Source: Rhodanobacter sp. LX-99 (GTDB lineage Bacteria > Pseudomonadota > Gammaproteobacteria > Xanthomonadales > Rhodanobacteraceae). From it: DNA of 64,000 nucleotides. This document shows positions 27,013-37,668 of this stretch, one piece after another; the first letter of the stretch is position 1, and each line of letters starts with the position of its first letter. Location of the stretch: positions 1,674,001-1,738,000 of the forward strand of contig NZ_JAHFVL010000001.1 in assembly GCF_018599185.1 (NCBI RefSeq), written 5' to 3'. The translations under genes and the position numbers were made by a program. Below the pieces are notes generated by a model. That model was given only the letters and a program-made list of their open reading frames with translations, was not told the origin of the DNA and did not search any database.

Positions 27013-30000
27013 TCATGGCTCGACCACGGTGATCTTCGCCGGCTCGGCCTTGCCGATGCCGCGCACGGCGGGACGATACATGTCCTCCACCAGCGGCGGC
27101 GGCACGGTGTACGTGCCCGGCGTCACCGCGCGCACCAGGTAGAACACGCGAGCCTGGTCGCCGCGGCTCAGGTTGAGAGCAGCGGCGTAGCGGTCGTCAC
27201 GGTATTCCTCGTGCACGATCTGCGCCGCCGAGGCGTGCTGGTCCAGCTCGATGCCGTCGATCACCACGCCGGACCACGACTGCGCGCCGCCGAGGTTGAG
27301 GTTCTCCACTTCCAGCCCGCCCGGCAGCAGGTCGGTGACCAGCGCATCGGGGACGTTCATGCGTGCCTCGATGCTCAGTTCGACGATCAGCGTGTCGCCT
27401 TCCTTCAGCTGCCCACCGCTCCACGGCTTGCCGTCGGTGGTGAACCAGCTGCGCCGCACGTCGATCTGGCTGTCGTCGGCCGGCGGTGCCTGCTGCGGAA
27501 TGCCGGCGACGTCGAGCGTGGCGAAGATCGCCGCGTCGCTGGTCGGCTGCACGCTGACGCCGGCGTCGAGTTCGGCCACGCTGAGCGCGCGGCTCCACAC
27601 GCGCTGGTTCGGGGCAGCCTCGGCCTTGCCGTTCACCGTGAGCGTGGCGGCCAGCGGGGCGTCGCTCTTCGCGTCGAACGCGCGCGCCACGCGGGCGATC
27701 GCCGCCTGCTCCTGCGTGCTCAGGTACGACCACGACCAGCGGTAGTCCTTGTCCTGCTGCTGACGCACCCGCACGTTCGCGGTGGCGTTGCGCGCCCAGT
27801 CGACCAGCTTGGCATCGTAGGCGGGCTTGCTCATGCCGTAGGTATGGGTGAGCGCCACCATCAAGGCCAGGTCGCGCAGGTCTGAGCCATAGTCGCCGAC
27901 GTACCACGGGCGTTCCTTGCTCCACGCGAACGCCTCGTCGACGGCTTTCTGCGCGCGCTCGGTGTCGCCCATCAGCTTCAGCGCGATGCCCAGGTGCACC
28001 AGCGGCAGCGGCGCGACCAGCTTCTGCCGTTCGTTGTCGAAGATCGCGCGCAGCGTGCCCAGCGGCGCACGGTTGACGCGGGCCAGCACGAAACCGGAGT
28101 ACGCCTCGTCGGCGATGCGCAGGTGGTCGTGCTGCTCGTACTCGTAGTACGGATGGCCGCCGGCGAGCAGGTCGTCGTTGAGCCGCTGCAGCGATTTCTG
28201 CAGCACGTCCTGCGGCACCGCGAAGCCGGCGTCGCGCGCGTCCAGCATGAAGTCGACCACGTACGGCGTGATGAACGTCTGGATCGGGCTGCTGCCGCCC
28301 CAGAAGCTGAAGTGGCCGTTGCTGGCCTGGAACGAGGCGATCCGCGACAGCGCGCCGTCCACCGCGGCCTTGCGCACGGCGTCGCTCATCACCTGGGCAC
28401 CCAGCGCCTTGGCCGTCTGGCCGTCCAGGATCAGCGCGGCGTAGCCCTTGCTGGTGGTCTGCTCGATGCAGCCGTACGGGTAGCGCAGCATGTCGCGCAG
28501 CGCGGCCGCGTACGGCAGCGGCGGCAAGGTGCTCAGGGTGATCCGCGCGTTCACCGTGGCCGGCAGCAGGCCGGCGATCGCGGCGGCGCCGAAGCGTTCG
28601 GGCTTGCCGGCTTCCAGCGCCATGGGCGTAGTGCTCACCGTTTCCGGCCAGGCCGGGCGCACGGCGAACTCGAAGTGGCGATCCACGCTGTAATCGTTGA
28701 GTTCGGCGTGGATGTCGACCGTCGCCACCGCGGCGCCCGCCTGCGCCGTCACCGGCATGTGCACGGTGGTGCCGGCGCCGTCCTTCAGCGGCACGCTCTG
28801 CGCGGCATTGTCCAGCGTGATCGGGCCGCCGCCCTTGACGCTGACCTTGGCCGTGCCGTCCTTGCCGGACAGGTTCTTGAGATCCAGGCTGATCACCGCC
28901 TTGTCGCCGGCCGCCATCACCCGCGGCGTGCTCGGCTCGACGACTAGCGGCGCGCGCACGGTGACCGCACCGTCGGCGTTGCCGTAGCGGCTGTCGGTGT
29001 ACGCCAGCGCGGCCAGGCGCAGGCTGCCGTTGAAGTCGGGCACGTCGACGCGCAGCGTGGCCCTGCCCTGCGCGTCGAACGCCACCGGGCCACTGAACAG
29101 GTCGACGATCCGCACCTTCGGGTTGAGCCGGGTGGCCTTCGGCAACGCCGCGCCGCTCATGTCGCCACCGTAGCGCAGCTTCGCCTCGGCGCCGTCCATC
29201 GCCTCGATGATGCGGCTGTACAGGTCGTACGCGTCGACGCCGAGCGCGCGCTTGGCGAACAGCCACGCCCATGCGTCGGGCACCGGGTAGCTGGTGATGT
29301 TGAGCACGCCCTGGTCGACCGCCGACAGCGTGACGAAGGCCTTCTGCCCGGCCAGGCCGGTGGCCTGCACGCCGACCTCGAGCGGGTTGCCCGGGCGCAT
29401 CAGCGCGGGCGCGTCGAGCTTGAGCGGGATGCGCCGGTCGTTGCGGTCCATCGCGACGTACTCGACGCCCATCGCGCGCGCCGGCGTGGTGTGCTCGGCC
29501 GCCTCGCCGCCGCGGAACACCAGGGCGGTCACGTAGACGTCGTGGCGTTCCCACTCCTTCGTCACCGGGATCTCGAAGGTGGCGCCGGCTTTCGCGTCGA
29601 TGTTCTTCGTGTAGAGCAGGTGATCCGACTCCACCAGCAGCACGCCGGGGCCGGGCTGCGGCGGCGTCACGGTGACCTTCATGCTGTCGCCGGCGCGGTA
29701 GCGCGCCTTGTCCAGTTGCAGCTTGACCTTGTCCGGGCGCGCCTCCTTGCCGAGGTTCTCGTCGTCCCAGCTGTAGCCGGCGAAGAACGGGAACACCGTG
29801 GTGAGTTTCGTTTGCGGGTCGTACACCTCGACGCGGTAGCTGCCCCACTGCACCGGGAACTCGACGTGGGCCGACTTGCCGGCGGCCATGTCGATGTCTT
29901 TTTCGTCGATCAGCTGCAGGCGCTGGTTCGCATTCGACTGCCAGCCGCCATCGCGCTCGTACAGCCAGTAGAAATCGCGCAGCTCGCGCTGCAGGCGCAC

Positions 30001-32010
30001 CTTCAGGTGCGCGCCGGCGACCCGTTCGCCATTCGCATTCGCACGCACGATCTCGAAACCGGCCGGCGCCTCGCTCTCCGCACCCTGCTTCGGATCGAAC
30101 AGCGGGCGCACGCCGACCAGCGCGTCGGCCGGCCAGTAGGTGCGCTTGAGCAGTCGCGTCACCGCGCGGCCGCCGCTCTCGTACACGCTGCCGGACAGGG
30201 TCACCGCCAGCGGCGCGACCGGTTTCACGTCGTCGGGCAGCGCCACGTCCTGCTCCAGCACGCCTTGCGCGTCGAGCCTGGCATCGACCACGTCGTCGGC
30301 GCTCTTCGGCAACTCGACCAGCGGATTGCCGAAGAAGGTGTCCTTCATCTTCTCCAGTGGATGCACGTCCGGCGCCACCAGCAGTTTCGCGGTGAAGCGG
30401 TTGCCGTCGGCCGGCGCGCCGTACAGATAGCTGGAGGCGACCTTCAGCTTCAGCGGTTCGCCCGGCGCCAGCCGCGCCTGCGGGCTGGACAGTTCCACCT
30501 TGAGCCGCTCGGGCAGGAACTCCTCGACGTGGAACGGGAACGCCTGCACGGTCTCCTTGCTGGCGGGATCGAGGCGGAACTCCAGCTGCCACAGCCCGGT
30601 CGGCGCGTCGGCGGGAATCGCCTGGCTCAGCTCGAAGTAGTTCAGCTGCTGCGGCTCCAGCCGCTTTTCGACCAGGGTGCGGCCGTCCGGCTGCTTGACC
30701 CGCACGAACAGCGACTGCGCCTTCATCGGCTTGCCGTCGTCGTCGCGCAGCAGCGCCGAGGCGCGCAGCGTCTCGCCGGGGCGGTACAGGTCGCGGCCGG
30801 ACCACGCATACACCTCGAACGGCGCCTGCTTGCGGCCGCTGATGTCGAAGTTGGAGACGTCCAGCGCCGGCCGGTTGAACGGCAGCACCGAGACGTCCTT
30901 GCCGTGGCGCGCCACCAGCACGTCGGAGGCCCTGACCTTGTACGCGAGCAGCGCATTGCCGTCGGCGCCGGTCGTGGCCTTGAGCTTGCTGCGCCCGGCC
31001 GCGTCGCGGATCTCGATGTCCACCGCATTCACCGGCGTGCCGTCGCGCAGCGAGGCCACGTGCAGCAGCACGTTGTCGCGGTACACGCGCAGGTGCAGGC
31101 CGAGGTCGCTGACGAAGAAGGTGGCGGTGTCGTAGCCGTCCTTGAACGTGCCGCCGGCCTTGACCACCGCCATGTACACGCCAGGCTGCGCCAGCTCCTT
31201 GATGTTCTGCACCGGCAGGTAGGTCACGGTGCGTTCGTTCGGCTCGCCGCCCAGGGTGTAGTGGTTGGCGTAGACCGAGTCGCCGAGCTGGGTGATCGGC
31301 ACGCGGCTGCGGCGGTCGTCGCCCTCGCCGCAGTTGTTGTAGTAGGCGACGTCGTGGTCGAGCTCGTAGTTGTCGCGGTGGCCGTTGCGCGGGTAGCTGC
31401 AGAACAGGTCCGACAGCGCGTCGTCGCGCACGCGGAAAAACTCCACGTCGGCGTCGTGCACGTTCATCGACACCAGCGGCAGGCCGCGCGTGCCGCGTGC
31501 GGGCAGCACGCTGCCGTGCGAGGCGAAGCCGACCGCCGCCGGCAGGTTGCCGGAGTACACGTCGTGCTTCACCTCGTGGCCGAGGGTGCGGCCGTCGGCG
31601 GCGAGCAGGCCGGCCTTCAGCTGCACCACATAGCGCGTATTCGCCTGCACGAACGGGAAGCGCAGCGTCCTGCCGTCGTTGTCGAGGCTCCAGCTGCCGC
31701 TGACCACTTCGCCGTTCGAGCCGGTCACCGCGATCAGCGTGTCGAACGCCTGCGCCGAGGCCAGCGTGGCGTTGAAGCGCAGGGTCAGCGCGGTGCGCGA
31801 GTCGCGGGTCTGCGAGCTGGCCGAGACCAATGCGAATTCCGCTTTCGCCGGCGCCGGCGCGGAAGCGCTGCCGGCCGGCGCGCCCTGCAGGGCCGGCTTG
31901 CCGCTGTCGGGGCCGCGGTGGCAGGCCGCCAGCAGCAGGCCGAGCAGCAGGCTGATCAGGACACGCGACAAGACTCGGCGCGAAAGGCACTCGTACGATC
32001 GACGCGACAT
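27013..32010 (-). CDS. Bacterial alpha-2-macroglobulin lipoprotein with thioester
   Basis: A 1665-residue lipoprotein (signal ending LLLAAC) of the bacterial alpha-2-macroglobulin family (YfhM/MagD type). It is built of repeated MG-like beta domains, a bait region and a thioester domain. The reactive CxEQ motif is intact: C1181-I-E-Q in YPYGCIEQTTSKGY. Such proteins trap proteases that cleave the bait region by forming a covalent thioester link, and sit in the periplasm. Its position immediately upstream of pbpC repeats the E. coli yfhM-pbpC pairing. The ATG at 32010 opens the signal peptide. Length is normal. Confidence 0.95.
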   Translation of the reverse strand: MSRRSYECLSRRVLSRVLISLLLGLLLAACHRGPDSGKPALQGAPAGSASAPAPAKAEFALVSASSQTRDSRTALTLRFNATLASAQAFDTLIAVTGSNGEVVSGSWSLDNDGRTLRFPFVQANTRYVVQLKAGLLAADGRTLGHEVKHDVYSGNLPAAVGFASHGSVLPARGTRGLPLVSMNVHDADVEFFRVRDDALSDLFCSYPRNGHRDNYELDHDVAYYNNCGEGDDRRSRVPITQLGDSVYANHYTLGGEPNERTVTYLPVQNIKELAQPGVYMAVVKAGGTFKDGYDTATFFVSDLGLHLRVYRDNVLLHVASLRDGTPVNAVDIEIRDAAGRSKLKATTGADGNALLAYKVRASDVLVARHGKDVSVLPFNRPALDVSNFDISGRKQAPFEVYAWSGRDLYRPGETLRASALLRDDDGKPMKAQSLFVRVKQPDGRTLVEKRLEPQQLNYFELSQAIPADAPTGLWQLEFRLDPASKETVQAFPFHVEEFLPERLKVELSSPQARLAPGEPLKLKVASSYLYGAPADGNRFTAKLLVAPDVHPLEKMKDTFFGNPLVELPKSADDVVDARLDAQGVLEQDVALPDDVKPVAPLAVTLSGSVYESGGRAVTRLLKRTYWPADALVGVRPLFDPKQGAESEAPAGFEIVRANANGERVAGAHLKVRLQRELRDFYWLYERDGGWQSNANQRLQLIDEKDIDMAAGKSAHVEFPVQWGSYRVEVYDPQTKLTTVFPFFAGYSWDDENLGKEARPDKVKLQLDKARYRAGDSMKVTVTPPQPGPGVLLVESDHLLYTKNIDAKAGATFEIPVTKEWERHDVYVTALVFRGGEAAEHTTPARAMGVEYVAMDRNDRRIPLKLDAPALMRPGNPLEVGVQATGLAGQKAFVTLSAVDQGVLNITSYPVPDAWAWLFAKRALGVDAYDLYSRIIEAMDGAEAKLRYGGDMSGAALPKATRLNPKVRIVDLFSGPVAFDAQGRATLRVDVPDFNGSLRLAALAYTDSRYGNADGAVTVRAPLVVEPSTPRVMAAGDKAVISLDLKNLSGKDGTAKVSVKGGGPITLDNAAQSVPLKDGAGTTVHMPVTAQAGAAVATVDIHAELNDYSVDRHFEFAVRPAWPETVSTTPMALEAGKPERFGAAAIAGLLPATVNARITLSTLPPLPYAAALRDMLRYPYGCIEQTTSKGYAALILDGQTAKALGAQVMSDAVRKAAVDGALSRIASFQASNGHFSFWGGSSPIQTFITPYVVDFMLDARDAGFAVPQDVLQKSLQRLNDDLLAGGHPYYEYEQHDHLRIADEAYSGFVLARVNRAPLGTLRAIFDNERQKLVAPLPLVHLGIALKLMGDTERAQKAVDEAFAWSKERPWYVGDYGSDLRDLALMVALTHTYGMSKPAYDAKLVDWARNATANVRVRQQQDKDYRWSWSYLSTQEQAAIARVARAFDAKSDAPLAATLTVNGKAEAAPNQRVWSRALSVAELDAGVSVQPTSDAAIFATLDVAGIPQQAPPADDSQIDVRRSWFTTDGKPWSGGQLKEGDTLIVELSIEARMNVPDALVTDLLPGGLEVENLNLGGAQSWSGVVIDGIELDQHASAAQIVHEEYRDDRYAAALNLSRGDQARVFYLVRAVTPGTYTVPPPLVEDMYRPAVRGIGKAEPAKITVVEP

Positions 32011-32112
32011 GAAACCTTCTCCCTGTAGGCCCTGTGGGGAGTATCGCCGGAATTCATGGCGGCTTGGTGGCGCGGATCGGGCGCGCGGGCGGACGATGCG
32101 GCTTCCTCGCCG

Positions 32113-32991
32113 TCAACGCCGTGCGGACAGCGTCTGCCGACCCAGCCAGTCGGCCAGTTGCATCAGCACTTGGCCGCGCCCCGGCTCGGCTTCGTTGAAC
32201 AGCTCGTGATACAGCGTCGAGAAGAAGCGCGTGGTCAGCTGTCCCGTCACCGCGGCCTTGCGGGCGAACGCGCGACTGCCGGAAGGATCGACCAGGTCGT
32301 CGCTGTCGGCCACCAGCAGCAGGGTCGGCAGCGGGAGCGTGGCGGCATCGGCGATGCATCGGGCACCGTCGCGGAAGATGAAGTCGGCCAGCCGCGGCGT
32401 GATCCAACCGTGCCGCAGCGGGTCGCCGCGATAGTCGGCGACCACCTGGCGGTCGTGCGAGAGCTTGTCGAGATCCAGCCCACTGCGCAGCGGGAGGTTC
32501 GGCGCGACGCGGCTGAGCACCCGCGCCAGGCGGATCATCCTCGGCGATTCCCAGCTGCGCAGCGCCGGCGAGGACAGCACCAGCGCCGGCGGCGCGACGC
32601 GGCCGTCCAGCACCGCACGCAGCGCGACCAGCCCGCCCATGCTGTGGCCGAGCAGCAGCGGCGGGTGCGGCAGGCCGTTGGCGTAGTCGTTGTAGACGGT
32701 GGCGAGGTCTTCCAGCAGGTCGTCGCCGTGGCGCAGGCCGCCGCGCCGGCCCGGGGTCTGGCCGTGGCCGCGCTGGTCGTAGCCGCGCACGGCGTAGCCG
32801 CGCTGGTTGAACCATTGCGCCAGGCGCCGGTAGCGGCCGCCGTGTTCGCCCAGCCCGTGCACGATCAGCACCGCGCCGCGCGCCTGCGGCAGCGGCCAGT
32901 CGCGCAGGAACAGCCGCTGGCCGTCGGCCAGGTCGAGCCAGGACGTGTGTTCGGTGCCGTCCGCAGGACGGTTCTGCAGTGCCGCGTGCAT
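32113..32991 (-). CDS. Alpha/beta hydrolase, monoacylglycerol lipase-like
   Basis: A 292-residue serine hydrolase of the lysophospholipase/monoglyceride lipase group. The oxyanion segment is VLIVHGLGEHGGRY; the nucleophile lies in GHSMGG; the acid is the Asp in VADSDDLVD; the histidine is in LYHELFNE, the characteristic monoglyceride-lipase ending. No signal peptide, so it probably acts in the cytoplasm on lipids or esters. The start at 32991 (MHAALQ) is preferred over 33093, which would add 34 arginine-rich residues with no counterpart in the fold. Confidence 0.85.
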   Translation of the reverse strand: MHAALQNRPADGTEHTSWLDLADGQRLFLRDWPLPQARGAVLIVHGLGEHGGRYRRLAQWFNQRGYAVRGYDQRGHGQTPGRRGGLRHGDDLLEDLATVYNDYANGLPHPPLLLGHSMGGLVALRAVLDGRVAPPALVLSSPALRSWESPRMIRLARVLSRVAPNLPLRSGLDLDKLSHDRQVVADYRGDPLRHGWITPRLADFIFRDGARCIADAATLPLPTLLLVADSDDLVDPSGSRAFARKAAVTGQLTTRFFSTLYHELFNEAEPGRGQVLMQLADWLGRQTLSARR

Positions 32992-33047
32992 GGGTGGTTT
33001 CGCGTCCGTTTTTCTGGTCCGGCGCCGCCGCGCGTGCCGTAGGGGCC

Positions 33048-33079
33048 GGCGCGGATCCCGGTTGGCCGGGATCCGCGCC
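33048..33079. repeat. 14-bp perfect inverted repeat
   Basis: GGCGCGGATCCCGG (33048-33061) and CCGGGATCCGCGCC (33066-33079) form a 14-bp stem with a TTGG loop between the protease stop and the hydrolase start. No T-run follows on either strand, so it may be a processing or attenuation hairpin, or a repeat element. Confidence 0.6.
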
Positions 33080-33089
33080 TGTGCCTCCA

Positions 33090-35099
33090 TCAATGTTCCG
33101 TGACCCGCATGTCCTTCGTCAGCAGGTCGAGCTTGCCCTTCATGTCAGCCTGGGGCTGGGTGCCCGCGGTGCCGTAGAAGGCGGTGTACAGCACCGTGGG
33201 CGGCTGGCCGGCCGCGCCGGCCGGGGCGACCACGGCGTTGATCATCATCAGGTCGTTCTCGTAGCGCGCCACGGCATTGTAGGGGTACTGCCGTTCCGAC
33301 AGCTTGCGCCAGCGGCTGCTCAGGTCGTCGTCCAGCCCGGGCGGCGGCGCGACGTAGCGCTGGACGTTGACGTTGTTGTGGTCGTCGGAGGCCGAGTCCT
33401 TCCAGATGTCCACGTCGCCCACGTCCCACACCGGCTTGCCGCCGTCCAGGAAGAAGCGGAAGCCGAGCCACAGCAGGTTGTCCGGCTTGACCGCCTGCAG
33501 GGTGGACGGATAGGAGAACGCCAGCCGCGGCGAGGCGTAGCTGAAGCGGCGGTCGTAGTCGAAGTCGATGCGGATGTCCTTCAACGTGGCCGGCTGCAGC
33601 GCCGGGTTGCCGAGGAAATCCTTCCACTGCGTGAGGGTGCCCTGGTAGGTGACGTAGACGAAGTTGCTGATCTCGTCCAGGTCCAGCATCGTGTCGTGCG
33701 CGTGGGCGGGCGGCGCAAAGCGCACCAGCATCACGCTGCCGTCCGGCACCAGGAGCGAATACGTCACCACGAAGGCGTTTGCGTAGGGCAGCGGCCACAC
33801 GCCGATGCGCCAGGATCGCTGCCAGCGGTCGACGTGGGTCGATTCGCGGACAGGCTTGCCAAGCGAGGTGATCTTCACCTTTTCGCCGGCGACCGCGCGC
33901 TGGAACATGCCGGTTCGCGCCAGCAGGTCCATGCGCGACTTCGCGTCGCCGTAGAACGTCGCCGCGGCCATCCCGTCGGGCCGGCGCAGGCGGACCAGTC
34001 CGTTGCGCGCGACCCCGCCGGTGGCCACGTAGCCGTTGCCGTCCAGCGCGAAATACTGCGTCTGCTCGCCGACACGCCGCCATTCGCCGTCGCTGCCGCG
34101 CACGATCAGCGTGGGAAAGCCGTTCAGTTGCGTCTGCTGGTGCAGCAGGCGTGCCGAGCCCGCGCCGTTCGGGAACAGGTTGGCGGACTCCCTGGCGAGC
34201 AGCGCCTTCAGCTGCGCGTCGCTGTTGGTGTCCATGCGCGACTGGAATTCGCGGTAGAAATCGCCCAGGCCGGCGGGCAGCGCGAACTGCGCCTTGAGCT
34301 GGCCGTTCTGGATCGTGTCGAACAGGTCGAGCTGGTAGGAGAGGCGCGACTCCATGACGGCCCGGCCGGCCGGTGCGTCAAGCACCTCGCGGATCGGCAG
34401 CGCGTAGTTGAGGTTCTCGTTGGCCGACTTCATCAGCACCACGCCGATCAGCCTGCCGTCCTTGTCCAGCAGCGGGCCGCCGCTGTTGCCGGGCGAGGCG
34501 GCGGCGGAGAAGCGCATCCACTTCCAGGCGCCATCCTGCTGCTCCGGCGTGTCGGAGGTGTACAGGCCGTCGCGGATCACCACGCCGGTGCCGAGCGCAT
34601 TGCCTACCGCGTAGACCACCTGGTTGAGCGCCGGGCTGGCGTCGATCTCCAGCGCCGCGTCGCCCGCCGGCGGCTGCGCCAGCGTGAACACCACGAAATC
34701 CTTGCCCAGCGAGAACTTCTCGATCTTGCCGATGGGGTAGACGCGGCCGGTGGCGTCGCGCAGCTCGGGCGGCCCCCACAGGCTGTCCGCGCCGGCCAGC
34801 AGCACGTGGGCGGCGGTGACGTAGCGGTTGTGCCCGATCGCGAACGCCGTGCCGATGGAGTAATACTTGTCGGTACGTTCCTGGTAGGGCAGCAGATCCA
34901 GCGGCAGCGGCCTCTCGTAGGTCAGCGGATCGCTGGTCGGCTTGGCCTGCACCACCTCGAAGGTGGCTGCCTGGATCTTCGGCAGCATCGCGGGATCGAG
35001 GCTGGCCGCCCGTGCCGCCGACACTCCCGCCAAGCCCAGGCCGGACAGCAACAGCAGCATGCCGAGCCGGCGGATCGCCCCTTCGCACCGTGTACGCAT
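33090..35099 (-). CDS. Secreted trypsin-like serine protease, S1/S46-type
   Basis: A 669-residue exported protein. A signal peptide (LGMLLLLSGLGLAGVSAARA) is followed by a chymotrypsin-fold domain in which the three catalytic positions can be seen: His in YVTAAHVLL, Asp in LGKDFVVF and Ser in SPGNSGGPLLDKDG. The remaining 400 residues have no motif I recognise. It probably acts in the periplasm as a quality-control or processing protease; the target is unknown. ATG 35099 opens the signal peptide; a longer frame to 35198 adds 33 unlike residues. Stands between the hydrolase and a TonB receptor on the same strand. Confidence 0.8.
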   Translation of the reverse strand: MRTRCEGAIRRLGMLLLLSGLGLAGVSAARAASLDPAMLPKIQAATFEVVQAKPTSDPLTYERPLPLDLLPYQERTDKYYSIGTAFAIGHNRYVTAAHVLLAGADSLWGPPELRDATGRVYPIGKIEKFSLGKDFVVFTLAQPPAGDAALEIDASPALNQVVYAVGNALGTGVVIRDGLYTSDTPEQQDGAWKWMRFSAAASPGNSGGPLLDKDGRLIGVVLMKSANENLNYALPIREVLDAPAGRAVMESRLSYQLDLFDTIQNGQLKAQFALPAGLGDFYREFQSRMDTNSDAQLKALLARESANLFPNGAGSARLLHQQTQLNGFPTLIVRGSDGEWRRVGEQTQYFALDGNGYVATGGVARNGLVRLRRPDGMAAATFYGDAKSRMDLLARTGMFQRAVAGEKVKITSLGKPVRESTHVDRWQRSWRIGVWPLPYANAFVVTYSLLVPDGSVMLVRFAPPAHAHDTMLDLDEISNFVYVTYQGTLTQWKDFLGNPALQPATLKDIRIDFDYDRRFSYASPRLAFSYPSTLQAVKPDNLLWLGFRFFLDGGKPVWDVGDVDIWKDSASDDHNNVNVQRYVAPPPGLDDDLSSRWRKLSERQYPYNAVARYENDLMMINAVVAPAGAAGQPPTVLYTAFYGTAGTQPQADMKGKLDLLTKDMRVTEH

Positions 35100-35261
35100 A
35101 GGTTTCCTTTGCCCCGAGGCGGCCACCCGCGGACTCCCCTCGGCATCCTCGCGGGCAACGGCCGGCATCATCTTGGCATGGCCGCGCGCCGCTTGCATGG
35201 CGAACGCGGGCCCCTGCGCGGGCGGGATGCCGATGCGCCGCCGCGCACCGGCACACCCGGC

Positions 35262-37514
<2,253 letters not shown>

Positions 37515-37555
37515 CAGGTTTTCCCCAGTTGGAAAGGCAACGGTACGTAGCCGTA

Positions 37556-37566
37556 TTGTCATACAA
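37556..37566. promoter_or_regulatory. Candidate operator TTGT-CAT-ACAA
   Basis: An inverted repeat with 4-bp arms and 3-bp spacer lies 42 bp upstream of the TonB receptor start and about 100 bp before lhr, in the divergent intergenic region. The form resembles GntR/FadR-type operators. No GntR gene is close, so the regulator is unknown. Confidence 0.35.
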
Positions 37567-37668
37567 GGGTGGCGGCGGCGAAAGCACCGGGTCTCGATCC
37601 ATTGGCAGCAGCCCGATCCGTCTCCATCTAAGATCTGTCCCTGCCCCTGTCCTTGCGGGCCCGAATAC

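Noticed and set aside
33000..33100. Start of the lipase-like hydrolase at 33093
   Set aside because: It would add 34 arginine-rich residues and cover the 14-bp inverted repeat; 32991 fits the fold.
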